Assembly (NCBI GenBank): GCA_016182795.1
Contig: JACPFW010000039.1
Location: forward strand, 1-64,000
Origin: Gemmatimonadota bacterium
Lineage (GTDB): Bacteria; Gemmatimonadota; Gemmatimonadetes; Gemmatimonadales; Gemmatimonadaceae
DNA length: 64,000 bases
Direction: 5' to 3'
Positions within the stretch are counted from its first letter, which is position 1; every line of letters starts with the position of its first letter. The notes below the pieces were generated by a model. The model was not told where the DNA came from, did no database searches, and saw only the letters and a list, made by a program, of their open reading frames with translations. This document shows, piece after piece, positions 1 to 9,037 of the stretch. Made by a program: the position numbers and the translations under genes.

Positions 1-1
1 C

Positions 2-520
2 GCGCTGCTTCCTTTTCTCGCCAGACTCCGCGAAGGCTTCGAGCTTGTGATGGGGAATCGGTTTCACGGCGGCATTCAGGCGGGTGCGATGCCGCCGCTC
101 CATCGGTTCCTGGGAAATCCCGTGCTGACCGCCGTCGGGCGGCTGCTCTTTCACAGTCCGGTGGGCGACTTTCATTGCGGCGGGCGCGGCTTCAGCAAGG
201 CCGCGGTCGGGCGCATGAATTTGCAGACCGCCGGCATGGAGCTGGCCAGCGAGATGGTGCTCAAGGCGACGCTGCTCGGCATGAAGATCGCCGAAGTGCC
301 GACGACGCTCTCGCCGGCGGGGCGCACGCGGCCGTCGCACTTGCGCAGTTGGCGCGATGGCTGGCGGCACTTGCGCTTCATGCTGATCTACAGTCCGCGC
401 TGGCTGTTCTTCTATCCCGGCGTCGCGTTGATGGTGATCGTCGCTTCTGTCTCGATGTTCGTCGGGAAGGTCGCGACCCGCTCGAAGAACGTGCGCGTGG
501 CGTCAATCTGCCCGCGGTAG
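2..520 (+). pseudogene. Family 2 glycosyltransferase, C-terminal fragment (truncated at both ends)
   Basis: The reading frame is open from the window edge. It carries the C-terminal half of a polyprenol-phosphate sugar synthase-like GT2 enzyme: the GNRFHGGI, GAMPPLHR and GNPVLT stretches followed by an HCGGRGF motif are typical of this family, which transfers sugars to lipid carriers at the inner membrane. Family similarity ends at about nucleotide 430-440, just after the FYPG segment that normally precedes the membrane helices. Beyond that the frame reads the antisense of the neighbouring metalloprotease gene until a stop at 518-520. The start lies outside the window, and the expected C-terminal membrane segments are missing. 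It is either a real truncation or an assembly join. Confidence 0.75.
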
Positions 521-1161
521 CGGCGCAGGACGCTGATTTCCGTGGGCGGCGCCGTGAACAGGCGCGTCACATCAATCACCGCCGCGGAATCGGGGCCGTA
601 GCTCTCCACGTTGAACGCGCCGAGGATCACGTCGTAGTTGGCGGCATCCACCGCCTTGGCGACGGACGACGACGGGTCGGCGATGATCGAGAAGCTCACG
701 GCCGTGAGCCGCACGCGGTTGTCCTTGCGCTCCCAGCGGACGACACGATTGTCGAGGGCCTGGCCGCCGTAGCCGTTGCCCTCGTTGGTCTTGGCGATCT
801 GGGTGACGAGGAGCATGTCCTTGCCCAACTCGCCCTTGGGAATCTCATAGTAGAGGCGCGACCCGATACGGTGCGTCTTGAACAGTCCCGCCTTGGACTT
901 CACGTCACCGCGGATGACCGTGGCGTACGGACGCGGGTTCGGTTCAGCCGCGGCGCCGGGGCCGCCAGCGCCCGGGGCACCGGCGGGAGCTTGCCCCCGC
1001 GCGCTGTCGGGCCTGGCGGCGCCGCCAGCGGGCGCGCCGCCCACGTTGGCGCCCGCGGCTGGGCCCGCTGGGCGCGCCGGCTGTGGGGTGGTCGTCGCGG
1101 CCGGCGTCTGGGTGCATCCGGCCAGTGCGGCAAGCGATACGGCGAGCGTGAATCTGCGCAC
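412..1161 (-). pseudogene. Zinc-dependent metalloprotease (DUF5117/DUF5118 type), N-terminal fragment
   Basis: The 249-residue product begins with a lipoprotein signal peptide with lipobox LAGC (Cys at about residue 15), followed by an Ala/Pro/Gly-rich linker. From about residue 75 it matches the N-terminal DUF5118/DUF5117 region of secreted zinc metalloproteases. Full-length members are roughly 800 residues or more, and their HExxH catalytic domain lies downstream, so no catalytic motif is present here. The homologous sequence stops near nucleotide 430-440, and the last few codons read through the antisense of the glycosyltransferase. Lengths and domain order are from family knowledge; the truncation is seen directly. 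The fragment should be inactive. Confidence 0.75.
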
Positions 1162-1198
1162 AGGGTTCTCGGGTTGTGGTGGAGGGACGGAAGTGCGA

Positions 1199-1693
1199 TC
1201 AGGCGTCGGGTTCGATGACGATCGTGGTTGGGAGTGTGAAGCTGGCGATGGTCCCCACCGTCACGCTGTGCGAGGCGAACCAGCCCTGATTCACCTCAAT
1301 TGCGTAAAGCATGCGCGGAGCGTTGAGGCCGCCATATCGTGCGATGCTGTCGTTCGGCGCCATGTCTGCCATGAACACGACCTTCTTGGTCGAGTCAAGG
1401 AAGGCGATCGAGAGCGGAACCGAGGTGTTCTTCATCCAGAACTCCCGGTTGCTGGAATACTGGAAGACGAAGAGCATTCCACTGTCGGCGGCCAGCTTGG
1501 TGACGCCCATGAGACCCTGGCTGCGCGCCGCGTTGGTGGAGGCAATGGCGACCGTGAGCTTGGCGCCGTTCAGCGTGACAGTATTGGCGGTCACCGGCGG
1601 CGCGACGCAGCAGTCACTGGGCGAGTCACCGTGGCAGGCGCCGAGGGCGAGCAGAGGGACGGCGCCGAGGGCGCGCAGGGCTCGATTGGTCAT
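1199..1693 (-). CDS. DUF192 family lipoprotein
   Basis: The 164-residue protein has a lipoprotein signal peptide with lipobox LGAC (Cys20), so it is probably membrane-anchored outside the cytoplasm. Residues of about 40-160 form a DUF192 domain: SQGLMG, GMLFVF, FWMKNT, AFLD and the [10 protein letters not shown] segment are the family's conserved blocks in the right order. The molecular function of DUF192 is not established. The gene ends 37 bp upstream of the truncated metalloprotease fragment on the same strand and may have been co-transcribed with it. The start is the ATG that immediately precedes the signal peptide. Confidence 0.85.
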   Translation of the reverse strand: MTNRALRALGAVPLLALGACHGDSPSDCCVAPPVTANTVTLNGAKLTVAIASTNAARSQGLMGVTKLAADSGMLFVFQYSSNREFWMKNTSVPLSIAFLDSTKKVVFMADMAPNDSIARYGGLNAPRMLYAIEVNQGWFASHSVTVGTIASFTLPTTIVIEPDA

Positions 1694-1743
1694 GAACCAT
1701 CTAAGATGGCCGCGCCGCCGCGACAGCGCTACGCGCCGTGGTG

Positions 1744-3012
1744 CTAGCGCGGCTTCCGCGCCCCCTTCTCGCCGAGCGGCACCTTGCGCGGCCCGCCGGC
1801 GCCGATTGACGCATCGCCGAATTTCTCGCGCACGCGGTCCACCGCGCGCGAGAGCGCCCGGTCGCGCTCGCTCTCGGGAGCGGCCGCCGATTTCCCCTGA
1901 GCCGCTGCCTGTCCGCCGCCGAACAGGTCGCGCTGCTCGGCGTCGCGCGCGGGGGTGAACTTGCTGAGCGCCACACCGGCGAGGCGCACCGGCTCCGTCC
2001 AGTTGCGCCGCAGTTCAAACAACAGGTCGCGGGCCGTCGCCGCCACCGCCGCGTCGGAGGAGATCGGCTCCGCCGACGTGCGGCTCATCGTGCGCGTCGT
2101 CCATTTGCGGTCGCGCACCTTCACCGTGACGGTGCGCGCCTCCAGGCCGTCGCCGCGCAGGTCGGCGGCCACGCGGTGGGCCAGCGTCACCAGTTCGTGC
2201 CGCAGGGCGGCGTCATCGACGATGTCGCGGTCGAAGGTTTCCTCGCGGCTCACCTGCTTGGCCGGCGCGCGCGGCTCGACGGCCGAGTCGCTCTCTCCGA
2301 GCGCCTTGCGCCGTACCCGGTAGGCGGTCTCACGGCCGAGCCAGCGGGACAGGTCGTCGGTGGGCGCGTCGAGCACGTCGGTCACTGTCACCAGTCCAAG
2401 CGCGGCGAGCTTCTCCTGCAGCTTGGGGCCGACTCCCGGGATGTCACCGAGCGCGAGCGTGCGCATGAATGGCTCGACGCCGTCGTCCGCCACGACGAAT
2501 ACCCCCGTCGCTCCGCTGCCCGGCTTGGGCTTCGCCCGCTCGGCGGCCAACTTCGCCACCAGCTTGTTGGGGCCGGCGCCAATGGACACGCGCATTCCCG
2601 TCTCGGCGTAAACCGCGTCGCGGATGCGGTGCGCTGTGTCGCCGACCGGTTCGTGATGGTAGAGGGCTTCGGTGCCCGAGAGGTCGAGGTACCACTCGTC
2701 GATGCTTGCCCCCTCGACCAGCGGCGTGAACCGGTCGAGCACGCGGCGGATGGCGCGGCTCGTGTCGGCGCAGGCGGTGCGGGGAACCGGCACGCAGGTG
2801 GCGGCCGGGCAGAGGCGCAGTGCCTGCGAGATGGGCATGCCGCTGCGTACGCCAAACGCGCGCGTCTCGTACGACGCCGAGCAGACCACCCCGCGCGACC
2901 CCGGCCGTCCGCCGACGATCAGCAGCGTCGCCGCTCCGGCGCCGGCCGGGTCAACGGCGCGGGCGACAGCCACGAAGAAGGCGTCGGCGTCGACGAGGAG
3001 GACTGAAGGCAC
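1744..3012 (-). CDS. dinB: DNA polymerase IV (Y-family translesion polymerase)
   Basis: This Y-family polymerase of about 422 residues copies damaged or mispaired DNA. From the chosen GTG start at 3012, Asp8 (in VDADAFF) and Asp105/Glu106 (in SIDEWYLDL) line up with the three metal-binding acidic residues of the family. A helix-hairpin-helix segment (DIPGVGPKL) follows the palm, then the little-finger domain with SREETFDRDI. The frame is open upstream to 3081, but that extension would translate the inverted repeat filling the gap, so the GTG directly before PSVLLVDADAFF is preferred. The C-terminal 60 residues are basic and low-complexity and lack an obvious beta-clamp motif. It could be assigned to the ImuB-like group, but the SIDE motif is intact, so an active polymerase is more likely. 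Confidence 0.92.
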   Translation of the reverse strand: MPSVLLVDADAFFVAVARAVDPAGAGAATLLIVGGRPGSRGVVCSASYETRAFGVRSGMPISQALRLCPAATCVPVPRTACADTSRAIRRVLDRFTPLVEGASIDEWYLDLSGTEALYHHEPVGDTAHRIRDAVYAETGMRVSIGAGPNKLVAKLAAERAKPKPGSGATGVFVVADDGVEPFMRTLALGDIPGVGPKLQEKLAALGLVTVTDVLDAPTDDLSRWLGRETAYRVRRKALGESDSAVEPRAPAKQVSREETFDRDIVDDAALRHELVTLAHRVAADLRGDGLEARTVTVKVRDRKWTTRTMSRTSAEPISSDAAVAATARDLLFELRRNWTEPVRLAGVALSKFTPARDAEQRDLFGGGQAAAQGKSAAAPESERDRALSRAVDRVREKFGDASIGAGGPRKVPLGEKGARKPR

Positions 3013-3172
3013 GGGATGACGGATCTCGGATTTCGGATACGGATATACGATACAGATACAGGATAACGATTCATGATACAACAGATGGGGGAGCCCGAAG
3101 GCTCCCCCATCCGTATCCTGATCCTGTATCTGTATCGGTAATCTCTATCCGAAATCCGAGATCCCGATTGCC
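3013..3172. repeat. Long imperfect inverted repeat filling the intergenic gap (palindrome A)
   Basis: The whole space between the two flanking genes is one imperfect palindrome with arms of about 70-75 nt. The left arm begins GGATCTCGGATTTCGGAT and contains GATACAGATACAGGAT. The right arm, read in reverse complement, has the same two blocks in the same order. The arms are made of degenerate short units related to GGATAC. The centre is a perfect 12-bp hairpin. Transcribed from either strand it would fold into one long stem. Confidence 0.85.
3084..3111 (-). terminator. Strong hairpin, probable terminator of the susC-susD-DUF4397 operon
   Basis: A perfect 12-bp stem (GATGGGGGAGCC paired with GGCTCCCCCATC) closes on a CGAA loop at the centre of palindrome A. 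It lies about 60 bp past the stop of the DUF4397 gene. There is no clear U-tract, so termination efficiency is uncertain. It would fold equally well in transcripts from the other strand. Confidence 0.6.
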
Positions 3173-3973
3173 CTACTGGTTCGTGTTGTTGTTCAGCGCC
3201 AGCGCCGTCGTCCCCCGCAACGCGATGGTATAGACGCGGCCCGACGAGAATGACACCGACGTCCGCGTCACCTTCGACACGCCGCCGGCATCCTTCGCCA
3301 CAATGGTGTACACGCCGTTCGGCACTGCGACGAAGGCGCTCCCAGCCTTGTACGCCGTGATGGCGCCAATGGCGGCTTCGGGGGTGCTCGTTGTCGTGTT
3401 TGTGCCGTAGAGCGTCATCGGCGCCGACGTCGGACTGGCGTTGACGAATCGCACGTACGCCTGCGACCAGTCCTTCGTCTGCGGGAAGTTGTCCTCGAGA
3501 ACAAACGAGTCGGCGGTCTTCGTTCCCGTATCGTACGCACCGCTGATGTAGAACGAGTACGCCTTTCCTGCGGCAAGCGTCGTGGTGATCTTCGACACCA
3601 CCGTGGCGCGTTGCGTCGTGTCCGCGAGTTTCGCCGACAGGTCATACGAGCCCGGCGCGATGGCGCTATAATAGCCGCCAGCGGTGACACCGTCGTCAGC
3701 GGTGGCAGACTTCGGGTAGGTGGTGCCGGCAACCGACTCGGTCGCACTCGTTACGACGCCCGTCTTCGTATTGATGACGATGCTGACGCCGCTAATGCCC
3801 GCTGCCTTGTTATTGTTGGCGTAGAAGTACACGCCGGGCGTTCCAACGCCGAAGTTGAAGAACTTGATGCGGGACTCCGCCATCGGACCCGTGATGTCCG
3901 GGAAAGCTTCCTTCCCGCACGACGCGAGCACGGATGCGCACAGCAGCACCGCAATGGATGTGAGTTTTTTCAT
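3173..3973 (-). CDS. DUF4397 domain lipoprotein
   Basis: The 266-residue secreted lipoprotein has lipobox LASC (Cys19). Its body holds two repeats of a beta-rich domain of the DUF4397 type: IKFFNFGVGTPGVYFYANN near the N terminus and YVRFVNASPTSAPMTLYG in the second half, each beginning with the characteristic 'RF-N' strand. It starts 6 bp after the SusD-like gene and is the last gene of that operon. In that position it may play the role of the surface accessory lipoproteins (SusE/F) of Bacteroidota uptake systems; this is inference from context. The substrate is unknown. Confidence 0.8.
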   Translation of the reverse strand: MKKLTSIAVLLCASVLASCGKEAFPDITGPMAESRIKFFNFGVGTPGVYFYANNNKAAGISGVSIVINTKTGVVTSATESVAGTTYPKSATADDGVTAGGYYSAIAPGSYDLSAKLADTTQRATVVSKITTTLAAGKAYSFYISGAYDTGTKTADSFVLEDNFPQTKDWSQAYVRFVNASPTSAPMTLYGTNTTTSTPEAAIGAITAYKAGSAFVAVPNGVYTIVAKDAGGVSKVTRTSVSFSSGRVYTIALRGTTALALNNNTNQ

Positions 3974-3979
3974 GGTCCG

Positions 3980-5551
3980 TTACGGTTGAGTGATCCAAAG
4001 CGGCTTGGTGTGGTAGTCCGCAGCGTCCGCGCCGATCTTCTTGAGCGCGTCCATGTTCCAGACGTACTCCGAGTTGTAGCGCGGGCGAATGCGCTGCACG
4101 ACCTTGCCGGCGTTGTCGCCATACATCGTGGTCGTCGGCGGCGTGAAGCCGGGGTAGACCTGCCGGCCGCTGGCCGGATCGACGTCGGTGTAGTGATAGC
4201 GCCGCATGTCCATCCACACTTCGTTGTGCCCCCAGCCCCACTGCGCGATGTACTTCTGCGACATGATGTTCGTGAGCGTCAGCCCGGCCGCTGTGGCCGG
4301 CACGATGTTCGGATCGGCGAGGAAGGCGTTCTTCTCCGCCGTCGTGATCTGCGTCACGTTGGAGCTGGCATCGAGGTTGCGCGCGTTGACGAAGTCAATG
4401 TGCGCCGAGATGCCGTTCTTGTACGCGGTGAGCGCCGTCGCCTTGTCGCCCATCTTGTACGCCGCCTCGGCCTTCACGAACTGCAACTGCGCATACGTGA
4501 TGGCCGGGAAGCGCGACTTGTCGTCGAAGATGTACTTGGTCGCCGATCCGGACGCCGGCGACGCAGCGTAGCCCCAGACGTTGTAGGGCCGCTGGGCCGT
4601 GGAAAGCGCCCCGTACGTCCCGAGCGCCGGATCGAGGCCGCGGAAGACGCCATCGGGCGAGGCCGAGAGCATACGGCCGATGCGCGGATCCACCGTGCCG
4701 CCGAACTGTGTCCCGTCCATCAGCCCCACCGCAAAATAGGTCTGGCGGTACGATGGCAGGTTGCCGCGCGTCGGGCCGTAGAAATTGCGATCGTCGTTCA
4801 CTAACGCCGGGAACTGCAGCAGCGCGTCGTCCGCGTTGTTCGCGAGCGATAGGTCCACGTTGGCGATCACGTCGGCCGGCTTGTACGCCGCCTTGTTGGA
4901 GAAGTGGTTCAGCGCGATGGCCTTGAGGCCGTACGCCACCTTCAGCCACTTCGTCCGGTCGCCGTTGTAAATCTTGTCCGACTTGCCCAGGTATGCGGCG
5001 TTGACCGCACCGTCGGTGCGTTTGAGGTTCTCAATCGCCTTGTCGAGCAGGCGGAGGACCTCGGAGTACGCGTACTCCTGGGTGTCGTAGTTGAAGTAGA
5101 ACTTGTTCTGGTCGATGGCTTCCTTGACGATGATCTCGCCGTGGAGGTCGGTCAGCACCATCCAGCCCCACCCCTTGAGGAGGTAGCCGACGCCCAGCAC
5201 GTCCCAGCGCTCCTCGGCCTCGGCCTTGGTGATCATGTCCACCAGGTTCTGGCCGAACGTCCAGTACACGTCACGCCACTGCTGACCGCCGTTGTCCGAG
5301 CCCGGGTCGTACCCCATGCGGTCCCACGTGCTGGGGCTCGATCCGACGAGCATCCACTGCTGCGTGTAGCGGCCGATGAAGCGGCCGTCCCACTGCGGCG
5401 ACGACACCCACCAGTGCAGCATCGGCGACAGGTACAGATTCGCCGACACGGACTGCGGGGAATTCGGGTTCGTGTTGACGTCAAGGAAATCCTTGCAACT
5501 CGCCGTCAACGCGAGAGAACCCACGAGCAACGAGGTGATGAGTTTTTTCAT
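3980..5551 (-). CDS. SusD/RagB-family outer-membrane nutrient-binding lipoprotein
   Basis: The 523-residue lipoprotein has lipobox TASC (Cys19) followed by KDFLDVNTNPNSP, the signature N-terminus of the SusD-like_2 group. SusD proteins sit on the outer surface as a lid over the SusC channel and bind the nutrient, usually a glycan or peptide. The helical TPR-like region and the large C-terminal part are full length for the family. The start at 5551 is set by the signal peptide and by AAAGAAG just upstream. The frame is open further upstream but that part overlaps susC and has no signal peptide. It lies 68 bp after susC on the same strand. The substrate cannot be read from the sequence; no glycoside hydrolase lies nearby. 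Confidence 0.9.
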   Translation of the reverse strand: MKKLITSLLVGSLALTASCKDFLDVNTNPNSPQSVSANLYLSPMLHWWVSSPQWDGRFIGRYTQQWMLVGSSPSTWDRMGYDPGSDNGGQQWRDVYWTFGQNLVDMITKAEAEERWDVLGVGYLLKGWGWMVLTDLHGEIIVKEAIDQNKFYFNYDTQEYAYSEVLRLLDKAIENLKRTDGAVNAAYLGKSDKIYNGDRTKWLKVAYGLKAIALNHFSNKAAYKPADVIANVDLSLANNADDALLQFPALVNDDRNFYGPTRGNLPSYRQTYFAVGLMDGTQFGGTVDPRIGRMLSASPDGVFRGLDPALGTYGALSTAQRPYNVWGYAASPASGSATKYIFDDKSRFPAITYAQLQFVKAEAAYKMGDKATALTAYKNGISAHIDFVNARNLDASSNVTQITTAEKNAFLADPNIVPATAAGLTLTNIMSQKYIAQWGWGHNEVWMDMRRYHYTDVDPASGRQVYPGFTPPTTTMYGDNAGKVVQRIRPRYNSEYVWNMDALKKIGADAADYHTKPLWITQP

Positions 5552-5619
5552 GGGCTTCTTTGTGGTCACAGTGTATTGAGGCGCATGACGCATGAGGTCC
5601 TTCAGGTGCGTCGTCATGG

Positions 5620-8600
5620 TCAGTACCCCACCTTGAGCCCGAACGCGATCCCCTTTGGCATCGGGAAGTTGCCGAAGTCGATGCCGGCGGCGCCCGAGCC
5701 GCCGAGGGCGGCGGTGTTGCCGTTGACGACCGGGTCGAGGCCGGTGTAGTTCGTCTCGAGCCACAGGTCCGTGCCGGTGACGAAGACGCTGGCGTCGCGC
5801 GCCTTCAGCCACCTGCCCGGGATCTGGTAGCGGATCGTCACGTCCTTGAGACGGATCCAGTTGATGTCCTTCTCGATGAACAGCTCTTCGGACATCGCCA
5901 CGTAGTAATTGCGGTTGATCGCCGGGATGACGACGATGTTGTTCACCGTCGGCGTCGCGCTATTCTCGAGGCCGTCGCGCAACACGCCCTTGACGACGCG
6001 CGGTTCATTGCGGTCGAGGGTGCGCATGGTCAGGCCGCGGGCCGTCAGCCAGTGGTCGGTGGCGTTGAGGATGTCGCCTCCCTTGCGGATGTCGATCAGG
6101 AACGACACCGACAGCTTCTTGTAGCGGAGCGTGTTCAGCAGGCCGACGGTCAGGTCGGGCTGGCGATCGTATCCGCGGTCCACGAAGACCGAGTTGCGCA
6201 GCGGCAGGCCGGTGGTCGGGTCGATCAGCAGGTCGCCGGCCTTGTTGCGCTGGTAGAAGTAGCCGGTGAGCGAGCGTGTGCTGCTCCCGGGGGTCACGCC
6301 GTTGCGGACGTTGCCGTAGAGCCAGGTGTCGGCGTTGTACGACTCCGGCAAGGAGTTCGGAAGCGCGCGGACGCGGCCGAACGAATGGTCGAAGTTCGCC
6401 TGCACATCCCACGACCAGTCGCTCTTCAGGAACGGCGTGCCGCGAACCGTGATCTCGGTCCCTTCGTTGCGCGTCACGGCGCCGTTCAGGTTGAACAGGA
6501 CGAAGCCGGTGGCGTACGAACCGCGAATGTCGTTGACGATCTGGTCCCTCGTCTCCTTCCGGTACCAGGTGACGTCGAGGCCCAGCCGATCATCAAGGAA
6601 CGACAATTCGGTGCCAAACTCGTACGACTTGGCGAACTCGGGCTTGAGAGCGAGGTTCGGGCCGGTGAAGCCGTAGCCGTAGCCGCCGTAGCTCGTCGAT
6701 TTGTTCTCCAGCGACGGCCGGTACGCATACGGGCGGGCGTCCTTGCCGACCTCGGCGTAGCCGGCCCGCAGCTTGCCGCTGGTCACGTACCTCGTCAGCG
6801 ACGGGAAGGCGTCGGTGAAGATGAAGCTGCCCGAGACCGACGGATAGAAGAACGAGTTCCGGTCTTCCGGGATCGTCGACGTCCAGTCGTTGCGCCCGGT
6901 GACGGTGACGTACAGGTACTTGTTGTAGTCCACCGTGGCACTGCCAAAGACGCTCACGAGACGGCGCTGCGACAGCGTGTTGCGGGCCGTGCGTGCCAAC
7001 GTGTTGTTGATCGAGACGAAGTTGGGGTCGAGGAAGCCGAGCCCCTCCTGCGATTCGGTGTACGAGCGGTAATCGCTGATCGCGTTGCCCAGCAGTCCGC
7101 TGATCGACAGTCCCTGCCAGATCTGCCGGCTGTTGACGTTGAGCAGCGTCTGCGTCGAGATGTTGCGCGTCAGGTCGGTGGCGAGGTCCAGAATGCCGCC
7201 CGACGAATACCCGGACGTGCTCTCCGGATGGCGCAGGAACAGGTTGGAGTTGGTGTAGTTGTCGACGCCGATGTTCGTCTTCAGGTTGCCCCACGAGAAC
7301 GGCGCGATCGTGAAACCGATGTTGGTCAGAATGCGGTTCGTCTTCGAGTTCAGCTGGTTCTTGTTGATGCTGAAGTACGGATTGTCCACTTCTGACGCAT
7401 CGCCGAGCGTCGTGTAGCGGCGACGCGTGCCGGCCGCCGTGGCCCAGTTCGACGCCTGGTCATCCTGCGGCCAGACAAGCAGGCCGAGGAGCGGGCCGCC
7501 GGCGCCCTTGAGCGCCTGGTCGTTGGTCGAGTACGCGTATGTCATCGACAGGTCGGCCTTCAGCCACGAGTTCACCACCGCCTGCGAGGCGCCGGTGAGG
7601 TTGATGCGGTTATAGTTCGTGTTCGGGACCACGCCTTCCTGCGCGTCGGCCGACACCGAAATGCGATAGTTGATGCGGTTGTCCGGCGCCGCCCCGCTGA
7701 ATGCCAGCGAGTGCTTCTGCGTCAGCGCCGTGCGGAAGAAGCCGTCGATGTTGTCGTAGAGCTTGGTGCCGGGGGCGTACGGGACGCCGTAGTAGAGGTA
7801 CGTGGCGCTGCCGAGAATCGGGCTGCCCGACGGGTCGATCGCGCTGTACACCTTCTGCAACTTGGGCGCGCCGGTCGGGGTGTCGAAGCGGAAGAAATTG
7901 CTGTATTCAAAGCCGCCCGAGCCGGGCTTGCCGCGCTTGGTCGTGATGACGATCGCGCCGTTGGCGGCGTCGATGCCGTACAGTGCTGAGGCTTCGGGGC
8001 CCTTGAGGACCACGAGCGACTCGATGTCCTCGGGGTTGATGTCGGAGGCGCGGTTGGTGAAGTCCACGCCGCGGTTGCTGATTGACGTCGCCGAGACAGC
8101 GTCGGCCGCGAACTGCGCGGTGGTCACCGTCTTGTTGTCGAGCGGCAGGCCGTCGATGATCATCAGCGGCTGGTTGGAGCTCGAGATCGAGCTCACGCCG
8201 CGGATCGTGATCGACGTCGACGCACCCGGCACACCGGAGCTCGAGGTCACTTCGACGCCCGCCACGCGCCCCTGGAGCGCGTTGATGAAGTTCTGGCGGT
8301 TCGTCTGCGCGATGTCGGCGCCGGCCACCTGCTGTTGTGCCGTGCCAAGCGCGCGTTTCACGTTCGTCTGGCCGAGGGCCGAGACGACGACGGCGTCGAG
8401 GCTGGTCGCGACCTTCTTCATCTCGACATTGATCACGTCGGCGGCGCCGACCGTGCGTTCCTGCATCGCACTGCCGATATACCGGAACTGCAGCACCTGG
8501 CCGACTTCGGCGCGGAGGGAGTAGTCACCGAGCGCGTCTGTCGCCGCGCCAAAGCGGGTGCCCTTTACGATGACTTGCGCACCCTGGATCGGCGCGCCCG

Positions 8601-8703
8601 CCTCGGTGGTCACCTTGCCGGTAATGGTCTTCTGCTGCGCCGCCAGCGGCATCGCAGCGAAGGCCAATCCCATCAGCACCATGAGTACTCGTTGCTTCAT
8701 CAT
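5620..8703 (-). CDS. SusC/RagA-family TonB-linked outer-membrane transporter
   Basis: The 1027-residue outer-membrane receptor forms the TonB-powered channel of a SusCD pair. A signal peptide (about residues 1-22, ending AAQQ) is followed by a carboxypeptidase-regulatory-like beta domain (about 25-100), the plug (about 115-240, with the LQGRVAGVEV and SITIRGVSS blocks and the GPEASALYGIDAANGAI motif) and a 22-strand-type barrel to the end. The length is normal for the family. It is the first gene of the operon with the SusD-like lipoprotein and the DUF4397 lipoprotein. Two in-frame ATGs open the gene (8703 and 8700) and the data do not distinguish them. The pair imports large nutrients; which one is unknown. 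Confidence 0.93.
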   Translation of the reverse strand: MMKQRVLMVLMGLAFAAMPLAAQQKTITGKVTTEAGAPIQGAQVIVKGTRFGAATDALGDYSLRAEVGQVLQFRYIGSAMQERTVGAADVINVEMKKVATSLDAVVVSALGQTNVKRALGTAQQQVAGADIAQTNRQNFINALQGRVAGVEVTSSSGVPGASTSITIRGVSSISSSNQPLMIIDGLPLDNKTVTTAQFAADAVSATSISNRGVDFTNRASDINPEDIESLVVLKGPEASALYGIDAANGAIVITTKRGKPGSGGFEYSNFFRFDTPTGAPKLQKVYSAIDPSGSPILGSATYLYYGVPYAPGTKLYDNIDGFFRTALTQKHSLAFSGAAPDNRINYRISVSADAQEGVVPNTNYNRINLTGASQAVVNSWLKADLSMTYAYSTNDQALKGAGGPLLGLLVWPQDDQASNWATAAGTRRRYTTLGDASEVDNPYFSINKNQLNSKTNRILTNIGFTIAPFSWGNLKTNIGVDNYTNSNLFLRHPESTSGYSSGGILDLATDLTRNISTQTLLNVNSRQIWQGLSISGLLGNAISDYRSYTESQEGLGFLDPNFVSINNTLARTARNTLSQRRLVSVFGSATVDYNKYLYVTVTGRNDWTSTIPEDRNSFFYPSVSGSFIFTDAFPSLTRYVTSGKLRAGYAEVGKDARPYAYRPSLENKSTSYGGYGYGFTGPNLALKPEFAKSYEFGTELSFLDDRLGLDVTWYRKETRDQIVNDIRGSYATGFVLFNLNGAVTRNEGTEITVRGTPFLKSDWSWDVQANFDHSFGRVRALPNSLPESYNADTWLYGNVRNGVTPGSSTRSLTGYFYQRNKAGDLLIDPTTGLPLRNSVFVDRGYDRQPDLTVGLLNTLRYKKLSVSFLIDIRKGGDILNATDHWLTARGLTMRTLDRNEPRVVKGVLRDGLENSATPTVNNIVVIPAINRNYYVAMSEELFIEKDINWIRLKDVTIRYQIPGRWLKARDASVFVTGTDLWLETNYTGLDPVVNGNTAALGGSGAAGIDFGNFPMPKGIAFGLKVGY

Positions 8704-9037
8704 GTGGTGTACCGTGTGTTGGTGGACAATGAAACCGTTTCTGCCGGCCGCATCGCGCGGCGCGGTATGGTACAGGGGGGCGCGGGTCCCGGTTTAGGGA
8801 GGCACTCTAATGTTGCTCCTGAGGGGCGGACGTGACACGGCGAACCTAGAGAAGATGCGGGTCGCAACCACGAGTGTGCAAGAGCGAAACGTGCGCCAAA
8901 TGTCAGGGGACTTCGGGTACTGATCGACGCGTCCACCAACGCAAATGAGGGGCGCCGATGGGCGCCCCTCATTCGCTTGTGCGTCACGCGATTCCCGGTG
9001 GCATCAGTCAATGCCTCAAGCGGGATCGGTAATCACC
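8704..9037. other. 334-bp intergenic region between the OmpA-like gene and susC
   Basis: The part next to susC should contain the promoter of the susCD operon on the minus strand, but I could not identify convincing -35/-10 elements. The part next to the OmpA-like gene contains a perfect hairpin terminator. Open frames in this interval have no family similarity and are not called. Confidence 0.5.
8944..8973 (-). terminator. Hairpin terminator downstream of the OmpA-like gene
   Basis: A perfect 13-bp stem (AATGAGGGGCGCC with GGCGCCCCTCATT) closes on a GATG loop, about 65 bp past the stop of the OmpA-like gene. No extended T-tract follows on either strand. The stem would work for transcripts in both directions. 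Confidence 0.65.

Noticed and set aside
3013-3081. Upstream extension of dinB
   Set aside because: The extra codons translate the inverted repeat, and the polymerase N-terminus normally starts right at the VDADAFF block.
8700-9011. A 103-codon frame between the OmpA-like gene and susC
   Set aside because: It spans a terminator hairpin, lacks family pattern and ribosome-binding site, and overlaps the susC promoter zone.
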